Positions 52,123 through 61,526 of a stretch of 64,000 nt of DNA are shown piece after piece. The number at the start of each line of letters is the position of its first letter. The first letter of the stretch is position 1. Location of the stretch: assembly GCA_017445115.1 (NCBI GenBank), contig JAFSUU010000021.1, forward strand, positions 1 to 64,000, read 5' to 3'. A model generated the notes under the pieces. The model was not told the origin of the DNA. It ran no database searches and saw nothing but the letters and a program-made list of their open reading frames with translations. The position numbers were made by a program, and so were the translations under genes. The DNA is from Clostridia bacterium. GTDB lineage: Bacteria > Bacillota_A > Clostridia > Oscillospirales > CAG-272.

Positions 52123-53148
52123 TTAACGTTCGTTCCCTTTTTTTGAGTTAACAATGATCTCTTTTATGGTACCCCAAACGGAATATACAAGGGTGAGTAT
52201 TATCGGAAAGATCGGACTTATGATCGCCGAGCCCGCGATAAGAACGACGGGAAGGACCGGAGATCGCCGTATCTGCTTTCCGTCGGGAAGATTCACGACG
52301 GGAGGATTTTTGAATCTGTCGACGAGTCTTGCGATCCCGTCAAACAAAGTCGGAAGCGACAGCGCAAAGCATATATTCAGCGCGGCAAGTTCCGCTACAG
52401 CCGTAGCATTGAATATCGAAAAGATGCCGGCGAGCACCGCGGAAACGGCGAAGAATACGACTGACGTTCGCGGTATCTTATACTCGTTTGCGGCGCGTAC
52501 CGTAATTTTGAAGAACCGGCAGATCAGTTTGAAGAGCATATATGACGCCGCGCCGAGCGCTTCGAATATCGCGGCTGCGATCCCCGGTATCATCGCTATT
52601 GCAAGCGACACCAGCTCCTCGATCAGGTTGTCTGATATCAGCTGAACTCCCGAAGAATCGGTTAGGGACGTCCTTAAATACAGCGTCAGCGCGGATCTGA
52701 ATTCCTCTCCGTATTTCGTCACGCCTTCGGCAACGCTGCCGTATTCGGAATAGAGCGCAACGGCAAGAAGCGACGCCATCACCGCCGCCGAAACCGCGCC
52801 GACGGCAAAAGACGATTTGAAGAAGTTGAGCTTGAATTTCTTACAGACTCCGAGCGACGCTCCTGCGAGAATTATCGCACCGGTAAGTTTTGCCGCCGTG
52901 AGAACGTCTTTTGAAATGATATATATGACTCCGAAAGAGAGCACGACGGCGCATGCCGCGAAGATCGGGCGTTCCGAGCCGAAAGCGAGATATGCGCCGA
53001 ACGCCGCGCTGACGGCAAGGGTGAAATACAGCGACGCCGCGGCGGAGATCGCCGCAAATCCGACCGTCGCCGCGAGGGCGACAAAGCAGAACGCAAGGCC
53101 GTAATTCTTTTCATTTTTCGGCTCGGAGCGATCCGCGTCACCGTTCAT
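52123..53148 (-). CDS. YybS/DUF2232-family membrane protein
   Basis: A 341-residue hydrophobic protein with about eight transmembrane segments and a polar C-terminus. It is recognised mostly from its position at the head of the gdpP-rplI-dnaB operon, where Firmicutes encode YybS (DUF2232), and by the SLPTLFDGIARLVDRFKNPP stretch (about 285). Function unknown; an S-component-like membrane role has been suggested for the wider family. AAAGAGG is placed properly before the ATG. Confidence 0.75.
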   Translation of the reverse strand: MNGDADRSEPKNEKNYGLAFCFVALAATVGFAAISAAASLYFTLAVSAAFGAYLAFGSERPIFAACAVVLSFGVIYIISKDVLTAAKLTGAIILAGASLGVCKKFKLNFFKSSFAVGAVSAAVMASLLAVALYSEYGSVAEGVTKYGEEFRSALTLYLRTSLTDSSGVQLISDNLIEELVSLAIAMIPGIAAAIFEALGAASYMLFKLICRFFKITVRAANEYKIPRTSVVFFAVSAVLAGIFSIFNATAVAELAALNICFALSLPTLFDGIARLVDRFKNPPVVNLPDGKQIRRSPVLPVVLIAGSAIISPIFPIILTLVYSVWGTIKEIIVNSKKGNER

Positions 53149-53204
53149 AAAATACCTCTTTCAAAATGGAATTATAGAAACACTACTCCAATATATACAT
53201 AGTC

Positions 53205-53233
53205 ATTATACCAAATATTTTTATATTTGTAAA
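53205..53233 (-). promoter_or_regulatory. extended -10 promoter of the yybS-dnaB operon
   Basis: Minus strand TTTACA (53228-53233), 17-bp spacer, TATAAT (53205-53210) with TGG before it. Confidence 0.75.
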
Positions 53234-53317
53234 CATATTTTTCAAAAAAGGGATCCCGTTGACTTCTGATGCCTTCGTCAAAAAAACGCGAAATTCCGGC
53301 GAATTTATTTTTCGGTG

Positions 53318-53346
53318 TTGCATTGACTGCGGTATTCAGATATAAT
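53318..53346 (+). promoter_or_regulatory. sigma-A promoter of murD
   Basis: TTGCAT at 53318-53323, 17-bp spacer and TATAAT at 53341-53346. A TTGACT at 53323 is too close to act as -35. Confidence 0.6.
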
Positions 53347-53388
53347 AATAAGAGTAAACAAACCGTGCGGCAGAGCCGCGGAGGGGCT

Positions 53389-54804
53389 ATGAACAGTATT
53401 GACAGCGTACTGAAAGAGAAGTTCTCGGGGAAAAAGGCTGTATTGCTCGGAGCAGGCGTTTCAAACACTCCGCTCGTAAAATTTCTCTCGTCATACGGCG
53501 CAAAGATTGAGATAAGAGATAAAAAAAGCAGGGATGAAATGAAACCGGAGGCGCTATCCGGATTCGACGCGGCAGGCGCAGTCCTTGTGACCGGCGAAGA
53601 GTATCTGAGCGGAATAAAATGCGATTATCTTTTCCGTTCGCCCGGCTTCAGACCGGATCTTCCGGAGATAAAAGAGGCGGTAACGCGCGGAGCGTTTCTC
53701 ACTTCGGAAACTGATCTTTTCACCGAGCTCTCTCCGGCTCATCTTATCGGCGTCACCGGAAGCGACGGCAAGAGCACGACGACGACGGTGATCTATGAAA
53801 TAATCAAGCGTTCGCGCGGCGACGCGGCTTTTCTCGGAGGGAATATCGGTTATCCGCTCCTTGACAGAGTGACGTCTATGAATAAAGATTCCGTTGTTTC
53901 ATGCGAGCTGTCGAGTTTTCAGCTTATGACGATAGACGCCCCGTTCGACGTCGCCGTGATAACGAATATCACGCCGAACCACCTCAACTGGCACACCGGA
54001 ATGGATGAGTACGTCGGGGCAAAAGCGCGTATCCTGAAAAAAGCCTCTCGCGCCGTGTTGAACTACGGCTGTGAGATAACGAGGGAACTCGGCAGAAAGC
54101 GCGAGTGCCCGGTAACTTATTTTTCAAAATATCCGATCCCGGAAGACGATATCGAAGAAAAGGATTCTCTTATCACGCTCGACGGGGAAAATATCGTCGT
54201 ATTTGAAAAGAAGACGGGTTCGCGCCGCGTCGTTATGAAGAAGAGCGATATTCTGATCCCCGGGCTCCACAACTGCGAAAACTATATGGCGGCGATAGGA
54301 GCCGTTGCGGGATTTGCTTCGGACGACGACGTGAGAGAGGTCGCGAGATCTTTCGGAGGCGTAAAACACCGCTTTGAACTCGTGCGCGTTTTGAACGGCG
54401 TGTATTATTACAACAGCTCTATCGACTCCTCGCCTACAAGGACGATCGCCGCGATATCGAATCTCGTCGACAAGCCCATCAATATCATTCTCGGCGGCTC
54501 GGACAAAAATATTCCGTACGATCCTCTCGCCGAGGCGATCGCGGCGCACGGCAACGTGAAATGCGCCGTAGTGACAGGGCAGTCCGGACCGAAGATACTC
54601 GCCGCGTTTGAAAAATTCGGCGTTGAAAAAGCCGGTGTGAAGGTCATTCGCGCGGAGAGCTTCAAAGATGCGGTGCTCTCCGCGGCGGGAAACGCCGCGA
54701 GCGGAGACGCGGTGCTCCTGTCTCCCGCGTCGGCGTCGTTCGACTCGTTCCCGAACTTCGAGGTCAGGGGCGATACGTTCAAAGAAATAGTCAACAGTTT
54801 ATAG
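53389..54804 (+). CDS. murD: UDP-N-acetylmuramoyl-L-alanine--D-glutamate ligase
   Basis: A 471-residue Mur ligase that adds D-glutamate to UDP-MurNAc-L-Ala in peptidoglycan synthesis. The N-terminal Rossmann domain begins KAVLLGAGVSNTPLVKFL (about 15); the ATP loop is GVTGSDGKSTTT (about 119-130); ITNITPNHLNWHTGMDEYVG (about 190) and YYNSSIDSSPTRT (about 342) are Mur signatures. ATG 53389 follows GAGGGG; the longer frame would begin upstream of the promoter. The gene stands alone rather than in a dcw cluster, and ends at a bidirectional terminator. Confidence 0.95.
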   Translation: MNSIDSVLKEKFSGKKAVLLGAGVSNTPLVKFLSSYGAKIEIRDKKSRDEMKPEALSGFDAAGAVLVTGEEYLSGIKCDYLFRSPGFRPDLPEIKEAVTRGAFLTSETDLFTELSPAHLIGVTGSDGKSTTTTVIYEIIKRSRGDAAFLGGNIGYPLLDRVTSMNKDSVVSCELSSFQLMTIDAPFDVAVITNITPNHLNWHTGMDEYVGAKARILKKASRAVLNYGCEITRELGRKRECPVTYFSKYPIPEDDIEEKDSLITLDGENIVVFEKKTGSRRVVMKKSDILIPGLHNCENYMAAIGAVAGFASDDDVREVARSFGGVKHRFELVRVLNGVYYYNSSIDSSPTRTIAAISNLVDKPINIILGGSDKNIPYDPLAEAIAAHGNVKCAVVTGQSGPKILAAFEKFGVEKAGVKVIRAESFKDAVLSAAGNAASGDAVLLSPASASFDSFPNFEVRGDTFKEIVNSL

Positions 54805-54812
54805 GATAATAC

Positions 54813-54847
54813 AAAAAGCCGCGGGCATATGAGTCCGCGGCTTTTTT
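54813..54847. terminator. bidirectional terminator between murD and thiI
   Basis: AAAAAGCCGCGG, a 10-base loop, CCGCGGCTTTTTT. It lies between two convergent genes. Confidence 0.85.
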
Positions 54848-54851
54848 GCTT

Positions 54852-56042
54852 TTAATCTTCAAACTGCTTGAACAGTACCGAATATCTTGTGGAATACGCC
54901 TCTTCGATCAGCGCCTTGCGGTCGAGCCTCTGCTCTTGCGCGATGACTTTTTCAAGCGCGGGGTTCGTTCTCGGATGGCGCGGCGTGAAGACCGTACAGC
55001 AGTCCTCGTACGGAAGGACCGAAGTGTCGAACGTGCCGATCTTTCTCGCTATCGCGACGATCTCGTCTTTATCCATACCTATACACGGGCGGAAAACGGG
55101 ACGGTCGGATACGGGATCCGTCACGCAGAGCGCCGGAAGCGTCTGGCTTGCGACCTGTCCGAGGCTCTCGCCGGTTATTATCGCCGGAATGTCGAATTCT
55201 TTTGCAACGCGCACCGCGAGCTCCATCATGAAACGGCGGAGAAGGAGCGTGAAATAATCCTCATCACAGGTGTCGCGAAGGACTTCCTGTATACGTGTGA
55301 GCGATATTACGTGAACTCTTATTCTCCCTGTGTATTCCGTCAGCTCTTTTGCAAGGGTGAATACTTTTTCTCTTGCAAGTTCGCTCGTGTACGGAAAACT
55401 TTCGAAGTGGAGAGCGTCGATGAACATTCCGCGCTTCGCCATCATAAATCCCGCGACCGGGGAATCTATGCCGCCGGAGAGGAGAAGAAGACCGCGGCCG
55501 GAGCTTCCGGGCGGGTTTCCTCCCGCGCCTTTTTCCTGTCCGGCGTGGATGAACGCCTCTTTTTCGCGGACTTCAACTCTGACCTCGATATCGGGAGACG
55601 TGAGATCAACTTTGATTTTCGGCACCGAGGCGAGGATCGCCCCTCCGACTTCGGCTGCGATCTCGGGGGACGTCAGCGGGAAATTCTTGTCGCTGCGCTT
55701 GGCGCTGCATTTGAATTTTGTATATCCCCGCAGCCTTTCCGGCAGATACTCCTTCGCCACCCGGATAATGTCGTCCATATCTTTTTTCGCGCACGCCGCA
55801 ACGGTGACTCCGGCGAAGCCGAACACTTTTTTTGCCTGGGAGAGCATTTCTTCGAGTTCGAAGTCGGAGACGTCGTCTCCTTCCGGCTCGATCATTACTG
55901 TGCTCTGACTGTAGGAAACTTTGAAATTTCCGACAGAGGCGGCGCGGCGTCTGACCTCTTTGAGGAGCATCGCTTCAAAACGCGATTTGTTCGCGCCTTT
56001 GAGAATTATCTCTCCGTATTTGCAAAGGATGACTTTTTTCAT
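54852..56042 (-). CDS. thiI: tRNA 4-thiouridine sulfurtransferase
   Basis: A 396-residue enzyme that adenylates U8 of tRNA and installs sulfur; it also feeds thiamine thiazole synthesis in some bacteria. The N-terminal ferredoxin-like/THUMP region covers about 1-165 (KYGEIILKGANKSRFE at the start), and the PP-loop is LLSGGIDSPVAGFMMAKRG (about 180). There is no C-terminal rhodanese domain, the form usual in Firmicutes, in which a cysteine desulfurase delivers sulfur directly. ATG 56042 follows AAGGACAG within the intergenic gap. It ends the operon behind gpsA. Confidence 0.94.
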   Translation of the reverse strand: MKKVILCKYGEIILKGANKSRFEAMLLKEVRRRAASVGNFKVSYSQSTVMIEPEGDDVSDFELEEMLSQAKKVFGFAGVTVAACAKKDMDDIIRVAKEYLPERLRGYTKFKCSAKRSDKNFPLTSPEIAAEVGGAILASVPKIKVDLTSPDIEVRVEVREKEAFIHAGQEKGAGGNPPGSSGRGLLLLSGGIDSPVAGFMMAKRGMFIDALHFESFPYTSELAREKVFTLAKELTEYTGRIRVHVISLTRIQEVLRDTCDEDYFTLLLRRFMMELAVRVAKEFDIPAIITGESLGQVASQTLPALCVTDPVSDRPVFRPCIGMDKDEIVAIARKIGTFDTSVLPYEDCCTVFTPRHPRTNPALEKVIAQEQRLDRKALIEEAYSTRYSVLFKQFED

Positions 56043-56058
56043 ATTTTTTCTGTCCTTG

Positions 56059-57018
56059 TCATTCAAGTTCCCATTTGAGGCTTCTGTTGAAAAGTCCGGT
56101 AAGCTCCGCCTTCGGATCCGCGCCCTCGTAAAGCGTCTCGTAGACCGCGGTGCAGATAGGCAGATCGACCTTATATTTATTCTTGAGCGTCATCATGGCC
56201 TTGGCGGTATAATATCCTTCGGCGAGCGCTCCGAAAGTTTCTCCTTTGACGAATGCTTCTCCGAACGCTCTGTTGTGGCTGTGCTTTGAGAAGAGAGTCG
56301 CTTCGTAGTCGCCGAGAAGACAAAGACCGTAAGCGGAAAGCTCGTTTCCTCCCATAGCTTTCATAAGGCGTGCGATCTCTCTCGTTCCGCGCGACATTAA
56401 TGCGCCCTTCAGCGTCGTCATCGAAAGGCCGTCGAGCATTCCCGCCGCGATGCCGAGCACGTTTTTGGCGGCGCCTCCGATCTCGCTTCCGATGAGGTCC
56501 GTGCCGTAGTAAAATCTTATGAGCTCGCTTGAAAATTCATTTACAAGCTTAAGTTTCAGCTCGTCGTCGTCGCTGTCGATGACCATGCAGTTGGGAACTC
56601 CGCGATAGAATTCCTGAACGTGACCGGGACCGAGCCAAACGGCGATGCGGTTCGTCACGGAGACTGCGCTTTTTACTATTTCGGAGAGACGGCAGCCGGT
56701 CTCGATCTCGACGCCTTTCATGCAGAGCACGAAGTTTTTGTTTTCGAGTTTCAGCTCGTCGAGTTCTTTCATAAGGGAGCGGAGCCCCTGACAGCCGATG
56801 CTGATGACGATAGTTTCGGCGTCCTTTATCACTGATTTGTCGGTGGAAAGCTTCGTCGTGTCGGAAAGGGTGAGCAGATCGTTCCGTCTCTCTGTGAGAA
56901 ACCGCTTCATTTCAGGCGCGTCGGCAAGACCGTAGATCGTTACGTCGTGACCGATCTTATCGAGATAATACGCGATAAACGAGCCCCAGCGCCCGCATCC
57001 TATGACAGTGATCTTCAT
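56059..57018 (-). CDS. gpsA: glycerol-3-phosphate dehydrogenase [NAD(P)+]
   Basis: A 319-residue enzyme reducing dihydroxyacetone phosphate to sn-glycerol 3-phosphate for phospholipid synthesis. The nucleotide loop is VIGCGRWGSFIAYYL (4-18), WLGPGHVQEF (about 140) is the substrate loop and the catalytic Lys is in GGAAKNVLGIAAG (about 183). AAGGAG precedes the ATG. It lies between the methionine gamma-lyase-like gene and thiI on one transcript; no functional link among the three is evident. Confidence 0.93.
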   Translation of the reverse strand: MKITVIGCGRWGSFIAYYLDKIGHDVTIYGLADAPEMKRFLTERRNDLLTLSDTTKLSTDKSVIKDAETIVISIGCQGLRSLMKELDELKLENKNFVLCMKGVEIETGCRLSEIVKSAVSVTNRIAVWLGPGHVQEFYRGVPNCMVIDSDDDELKLKLVNEFSSELIRFYYGTDLIGSEIGGAAKNVLGIAAGMLDGLSMTTLKGALMSRGTREIARLMKAMGGNELSAYGLCLLGDYEATLFSKHSHNRAFGEAFVKGETFGALAEGYYTAKAMMTLKNKYKVDLPICTAVYETLYEGADPKAELTGLFNRSLKWELE

Positions 57019-57051
57019 GTGATTCTCCTTGTTCCGCGTCCCGCGGGTGTT

Positions 57052-58317
57052 TCAGTTGTTTGATTTCGCCGCCTCGCAGCATTCCGCCGCGGCGAGTATA
57101 CCGAGTTTCCCCGCTTCAAATGTGATACCGCCCTGAAGAAAAGCGGTGTAGGGCGGGCGGAGCGGACCGTCGGCGGAGAGCTCTATCGACGAACCTCCGA
57201 CGAAAGCGCCTGCCGCCATTACGACGGGATCGGCGTAGCCGGGCATTGCCCAGGGCTCCGGCGAAACGTAAGAATCGACGGGAGACGCCGACTGGATCCC
57301 GCGGCAAAATCCGACGAGACCTTCCGGTGTGCCGAGCGAGACTGTCTGTATTATATCCGATCTGCGCTCGGACGCTTCGGGTGAGACTTTATAGCCGAGC
57401 GAGTCGAAAACGTAAGCGGCGAAATGCGCCGTTTTGAGCGCTTCGGCGACAACGTGAGGCGCGAGAAAGAGTCCGCGGAGCATATTTCTGTTCTGTCCGA
57501 GGGAAGCCCCCGCCTCGATCCCGATTCCGGGGGACGAAAGCCTGTATCCGCAAAGCTCTACGGCGCGCGGAGAACCGACGATGTAGCCGCCGATATCCGC
57601 CATTCCGCCGCCGGGATTCTTTATGAGAGATCCGATCATGAGATCCGCGCCGACCGACGCGGGCTCTTTAGTTTCGGTGAATTCTCCGTAACAGTTGTCG
57701 ACAACGACGTATATATCGCGCCCTGCCCATTCTTTTGCAAGGCGAGCGATCTTGCCTATCTCGTCTACAGTCAGCGTTTTGCGGTTCAAATATCCTTTTG
57801 AGCGCTGGATGAACACGACTTTTAGCGTGTCACGGCAATTTTCTATCGCGGCTTTGAGCGCGGGAAGATCGACCGTTCCGTTTTTCAGCGGTACTTCACG
57901 GTATGAGACTCCGAAATCCGCGAGCGATCCGTCGCCGGATTTTCCTGTCGTTCCGATCACGTCGCCGAGCGTGTCATACGGCGCGCCTGTCGCTGAAAGC
58001 AGAGTGTCGCCGGGGCGGAGAAGTCCGAAAAGCCCTATGGTCAGCGCGTGAGTTCCGCAGATTATGGCGGGGCGCATAAATCCCGCTTCGCCGCCGAAGA
58101 TCTTTGCGGCTATTCTGTCTATCGCGTCGCGCCCCGAGTCTCCGTAACCGTAACCTGTCGATCCGGCGAACATTGCCTCGGAGACCCTTTCCTCCCGAAA
58201 AACGTCGAGAACTTTTTCCGTGTTTTGAAACGCGACGCAGTCTATTTCATCGAAAATACTCTTCAGAGACGCTTCCGCTTCCGCACCGAGCGCGCGGAGC
58301 TTTTCCGATATCTGCAT
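57052..58317 (-). CDS. methionine gamma-lyase-like PLP protein (PF06838)
   Basis: A 421-residue fold-type I PLP enzyme of the Met_gamma_lyase/'aluminium resistance protein' family. Visible are FAGSTGYGYGDSGRDAIDRI (about 45), IICGTHALTIGLFGLLRPGD (about 80), FIQRSKGYLNRKT (about 168) and the probable PLP lysine in IGSLIKNPGGGMADIGGY (about 233). The family occurs next to miaA, hfq or glnA in other Firmicutes, and its real substrate is uncertain; methionine degradation has weak support. ATG 58317 follows AAAGGA and lies 46 bases from the -10 box; the longer frame would include the promoter. Confidence 0.88.
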   Translation of the reverse strand: MQISEKLRALGAEAEASLKSIFDEIDCVAFQNTEKVLDVFREERVSEAMFAGSTGYGYGDSGRDAIDRIAAKIFGGEAGFMRPAIICGTHALTIGLFGLLRPGDTLLSATGAPYDTLGDVIGTTGKSGDGSLADFGVSYREVPLKNGTVDLPALKAAIENCRDTLKVVFIQRSKGYLNRKTLTVDEIGKIARLAKEWAGRDIYVVVDNCYGEFTETKEPASVGADLMIGSLIKNPGGGMADIGGYIVGSPRAVELCGYRLSSPGIGIEAGASLGQNRNMLRGLFLAPHVVAEALKTAHFAAYVFDSLGYKVSPEASERRSDIIQTVSLGTPEGLVGFCRGIQSASPVDSYVSPEPWAMPGYADPVVMAAGAFVGGSSIELSADGPLRPPYTAFLQGGITFEAGKLGILAAAECCEAAKSNN

Positions 58318-58362
58318 ATTTTTCGTCCTTTCGGAACATTTTTTATTTGTGATACAAAAAAT

Positions 58363-58391
58363 ATTATACACCGACAGAACAAAAATGTAAA
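58363..58391 (-). promoter_or_regulatory. sigma-A promoter of the gamma-lyase-gpsA-thiI operon
   Basis: Minus strand TTTACA (58386-58391), 17-bp spacer, consensus TATAAT (58363-58368). Confidence 0.75.
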
Positions 58392-58473
58392 TAGCAACTC
58401 TCCTCAATTATTTCCACTTATGAAACGCGAAAATGCGCGAAAAATAACAGTGAAAACAATATGGGGGAACGGT

Positions 58474-58722
58474 ATGAAAAACAAAAACGAAAATGCAGAT
58501 AAAATCAGTGTGATACCCGACGGAGACACGGCGTGGGATCCGTTCGAGAGTATGCCGCTCGAGCTTATGATGCTCGTCGAGACGAGAGTCGACGCGCTTT
58601 CGAGATACCGGATGCTCGGTGATGACGCGAAGGAAAGAGCGGAAGCGCGTGCGAGAGCGGCGAAAGGGAGAATTGAAAAAGAGAGAGTGATCGACGCCAT
58701 TGAAAGAGGAGAGATATTCTGA
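58474..58722 (+). CDS. small charged protein of unknown function
   Basis: An 82-residue protein, cytoplasmic, with an acidic N-terminus (VIPDGDTAWDPFESMPLE) and a C-terminal helix rich in Arg, Glu and Ala (AKERAEARARAAKGRIEKER). I do not recognise a family. The GGGGGAACGG before the ATG at 58474 is an acceptable ribosome site; the ATG at 58420 has none. Codon use resembles the neighbours, and a terminator follows the stop, so it is probably a real single gene. The gene is divergent from the gamma-lyase operon. Confidence 0.5.
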   Translation: MKNKNENADKISVIPDGDTAWDPFESMPLELMMLVETRVDALSRYRMLGDDAKERAEARARAAKGRIEKERVIDAIERGEIF

Positions 58723-58743
58723 CGCGTTGAAAAAAGCGAGCGG

Positions 58744-58768
58744 AAAACGGGTTTTAACGCCCGTTTTT
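58744..58768 (+). terminator. terminator of the small orphan gene
   Basis: ACGGG/CCCGT stem extended by flanking A-T pairs, followed by TTTTTCTCTTTTTT. Confidence 0.65.
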
Positions 58769-58910
58769 CTCTTTTTTGCGCCGTATATAATATTTTTTTA
58801 AGAAACCTATTTATTTTTTCAAAAAAATATATTATAATATTATGAATATAATGGCTCAATATGCGCTGTTTTGAAATTATTATTTTAATATTTTAAGAGG
58901 AGATAGAATC

Positions 58911-59420
58911 ATGGAAAAGAAAAGGTACGAAATTCTCGTAGCAGGCTGCCAGCTCGCCATCATCACAGACGAGAGAGAAGAGTTCGTGAACTCCGTTGTC
59001 GAGACGATCGACCGCGAGATCCGCGAAGTCACCGCCGCAACAAAGCGCAGCTCCAATCTCGACGCGGCTATCCTTTGCGCCATCGAGTATTACAGCGAGA
59101 AGGTAAAGGCGGAGAAGAGAGCGAGAAATCTCGAGGCGCAGATCTCGCTTTACGACGCTAACCTCAGACGTTTCCGCGAGGAGAACCTTGCGCTTCGTTC
59201 AAAGCTCGAAGAACTCGGCGTTACGCCTGAGACAGCTCCCGTTGAAGCATCTGTGAAGACCGAGGAACCGAAAGCCGAAACGCCGAAGAAGAGCGCAAAG
59301 GCAGAAGAGCCGAAAGCTGAAAAGTCGGAGCAGATACCGCTTGAAGGCGCCGCAAAGGACGAGGCGAGAGCCGCAAGACTTCGCGCGATAGACGAGCTTC
59401 TCGGAAGAGGAAAGAAATAA
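58911..59420 (+). CDS. zapA: ZapA-family cell division protein
   Basis: A 169-residue protein. Residues 1-95 form the ZapA fold, which bundles FtsZ protofilaments: YEILVAGCQLAIITDEREEF, then a long coiled coil (EREIREVTAATKRSS to YDANLRRFREENLALRSK). The rest is a low-complexity tail rich in Lys, Glu, Ala and Pro with repeats of EEPKAE; the core protein normally ends near residue 100, so this tail is an addition. An AAGAGGAGA site precedes the ATG, and an AT-rich stretch with TATAAT at 58833-58838 may hold the promoter, with no clear -35. The U32 peptidase gene begins directly after the stop; zapA-U32 is a recurring pair in Firmicutes. Confidence 0.88.
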   Translation: MEKKRYEILVAGCQLAIITDEREEFVNSVVETIDREIREVTAATKRSSNLDAAILCAIEYYSEKVKAEKRARNLEAQISLYDANLRRFREENLALRSKLEELGVTPETAPVEASVKTEEPKAETPKKSAKAEEPKAEKSEQIPLEGAAKDEARAARLRAIDELLGRGKK

Positions 59421-59421
59421 T

Positions 59422-61515
59422 TTGTCGGTGAAACAAGGCAAATTACCCGAACTTCTCGCGCCCGCGGGCTCTCCCGAGGCGCTTGACGCCGCGATCGAGG
59501 CGGGAGCCGACGCCGTATATTTCGGAGCGGGTTCTTTCAACGCGAGAATGAGGGCGAAGAATTTTACAGAGGGGGAACTTGCGGACGCGCTCTCGAAATG
59601 CGTCGCGTACGGAGTAAAAACGTACGTGACCGTCAACACGAGAGTGAAAGATCCCGAACTGCCTGCAGTTCTGTCTCTTGCCGAGGATCTGTATCTCGGC
59701 GGCGCAGCGGCGCTCATAGTTGCCGATATCGGCGCCGCGTCGATGATACGGGAGAGGATCCCGCGCTTTGAGCTCCATGCGAGCACACAGCTTTCCGGAC
59801 ACTCCGTTTTTGATGCCGCAGAACTTCAAAGACTCGGGTTTTCGAGGATGGTTTGCCCGCGCGAGATATCTTGCCGCGAACTTGCAAGTCTTTGTTCCGA
59901 CTCGCCGATAGAGATAGAGGCGTTCGTACACGGAGCGCACTGCGTTTCGTTTTCGGGGCAGTGCCTTATGAGCTTTGCGATGGGCGGACGAAGCGGGAAC
60001 CGCGGTATGTGCGCGCAGCCGTGCAGACTTCCTTTTTCGATCGAGGGAGTGAAAAACTCACACCCGCTGAGCTTGAAAGATATGTGTCTTGCGGGAGATA
60101 TCCCGGAGCTCATATCCTGCGGAGTGTCGTCTCTCAAGATCGAGGGAAGACAGAAAAGCGCTGATTACGTTTACGGCGTAACAAAGATATACAGACGGCT
60201 TCTCGATGAGAGACGCCGCGTTTCGGAACAAGAACTTCGCGAACTGTCGGATCTTTTCAGCCGCGACGGCTTTTCGGACGGATATTTCAAAGGGAATTAC
60301 CGTTCGATGCTCGGCGTCAGAGACGAGGATGAAAGGCCGTACGCTTCAGGCTTCCCCGGGCTGACGAGAAAAATACCGCTTGATGCGAAACTCGTCGTGA
60401 AAGAAGGGGAAAGACCTGTTCTTTCGTATACGGACGGGAAAAGGACCGCTTCCGCGGAGGGAGAGGTGTCGCCGCGCCGTGAAGCCGGCGTACCGATGGA
60501 CCCCGCCGTTGCGCGTGAAAAAGCGGGAAAGCTCGGCGGTACTCCGTTCGTTCTCCGTTCTTTTGAGACGGAAATAGATGATTCTGCCGCGTTCTCGCTG
60601 TCTGAACTGAACGCGATGAGGCGGGAGGCGGTAAAATCTCTTTCGTCGCCGAATAATGTCTCGAAAAATGATTTTTCTGTACTCACGCCACCGGATCACG
60701 GAAAAAAGAGCATTCCCGCCCGCCGTATTCTGACGGCGGAGTTTGCAGACTATTCGCAGATCCCGGGCGAGGCTTTTGAATTCTTCGATAAGATATACGT
60801 ACCGCTCACAGACGCAAAGAACGCCGACGGCGAAAAGATCTGCGTCGCAGCGGATCCTCTGACGTACGACACGGAAGCGGAAAGTTTTGTACGCGAAGTC
60901 AAGGCGATCGGAGGCGAGGTGCTCGTGAACGGTATGGGACAGGCTGAACTTGCCGTATCGGCAGGCGCCGTTCCGGTCGGTTCTTTCAGATTAAACGTGA
61001 CGAACTCCCGCGCTGCCGAGGCACTGTCGGATCTGCTGTCTGTCGTTACGGTATCACCCGAATCTCCCGCGGCGATCTGCAGAGATATCGCGGGCGAGAC
61101 GTCGCTTATAGTTTACGGAAAATTGCCGTTGATGCACACGGAGAGGTGTGCGCTCTCGGACGGCGGTGCCGTTTGTCCTTTCGGCGGAGCGGGAGGCAGA
61201 ACGTATCCGCATCCCGAAAAAAGAGCGGGAAAGGCTGCCGGAAAATTCTGCGACGGGACAAGATGTCTCGGCGTAATGACCGACAGGACGGGGACTTCGT
61301 TTGAAATACGCGGTCTTTCGGATTGCTCGAACATAATATATAACTCCGCGCCGATATATATGGCTGACAAAAAGGAGTTTCTTGACAGTTGTTTTGCCGA
61401 CAGACTTCATTTTATTTTCACGACCGAGAGTAAGGCGGAGTGCGCCGGTGTTATCGCGGCGTACAAAAATGGACTTCCGCCGCGCGACACGGCGAAGATC
61501 AGAAGGCTGAAATAA
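59422..61515 (+). CDS. U32-family peptidase/hydroxylase with DUF3656-like region
   Basis: A 697-residue protein. The U32 domain (about 1-330) starts with LPELLAPAGSPEALDAAIEA and GADAVYFGAGSFNARMRAKN; the family signature EAFVHGAHCVSFSGQC (about 171) with CMC-type cysteines MCAQPCRLPF (about 192) follows. The C-terminal half fits the DUF3656-type extension seen in RlhA, the U32 protein needed for 23S rRNA C2501 hydroxylation; others are called collagenase-like. Which role applies is open. The start is TTG at 59422, 7 bases from GAGGAAAG (59407-59414) and 1 base after zapA. Confidence 0.85.
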   Translation: MSVKQGKLPELLAPAGSPEALDAAIEAGADAVYFGAGSFNARMRAKNFTEGELADALSKCVAYGVKTYVTVNTRVKDPELPAVLSLAEDLYLGGAAALIVADIGAASMIRERIPRFELHASTQLSGHSVFDAAELQRLGFSRMVCPREISCRELASLCSDSPIEIEAFVHGAHCVSFSGQCLMSFAMGGRSGNRGMCAQPCRLPFSIEGVKNSHPLSLKDMCLAGDIPELISCGVSSLKIEGRQKSADYVYGVTKIYRRLLDERRRVSEQELRELSDLFSRDGFSDGYFKGNYRSMLGVRDEDERPYASGFPGLTRKIPLDAKLVVKEGERPVLSYTDGKRTASAEGEVSPRREAGVPMDPAVAREKAGKLGGTPFVLRSFETEIDDSAAFSLSELNAMRREAVKSLSSPNNVSKNDFSVLTPPDHGKKSIPARRILTAEFADYSQIPGEAFEFFDKIYVPLTDAKNADGEKICVAADPLTYDTEAESFVREVKAIGGEVLVNGMGQAELAVSAGAVPVGSFRLNVTNSRAAEALSDLLSVVTVSPESPAAICRDIAGETSLIVYGKLPLMHTERCALSDGGAVCPFGGAGGRTYPHPEKRAGKAAGKFCDGTRCLGVMTDRTGTSFEIRGLSDCSNIIYNSAPIYMADKKEFLDSCFADRLHFIFTTESKAECAGVIAAYKNGLPPRDTAKIRRLK

Positions 61516-61526
61516 AGGTATTTTTT

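Noticed and set aside
54846..56078. 410-codon plus-strand frame opposite thiI
   Set aside because: Shadow of thiI produced by codon bias; thiI has all motifs and a ribosome site.
58048..58473. N-terminal extension of the small orphan protein
   Set aside because: It would run through the gamma-lyase promoter and gene on the other strand and has no ribosome site.
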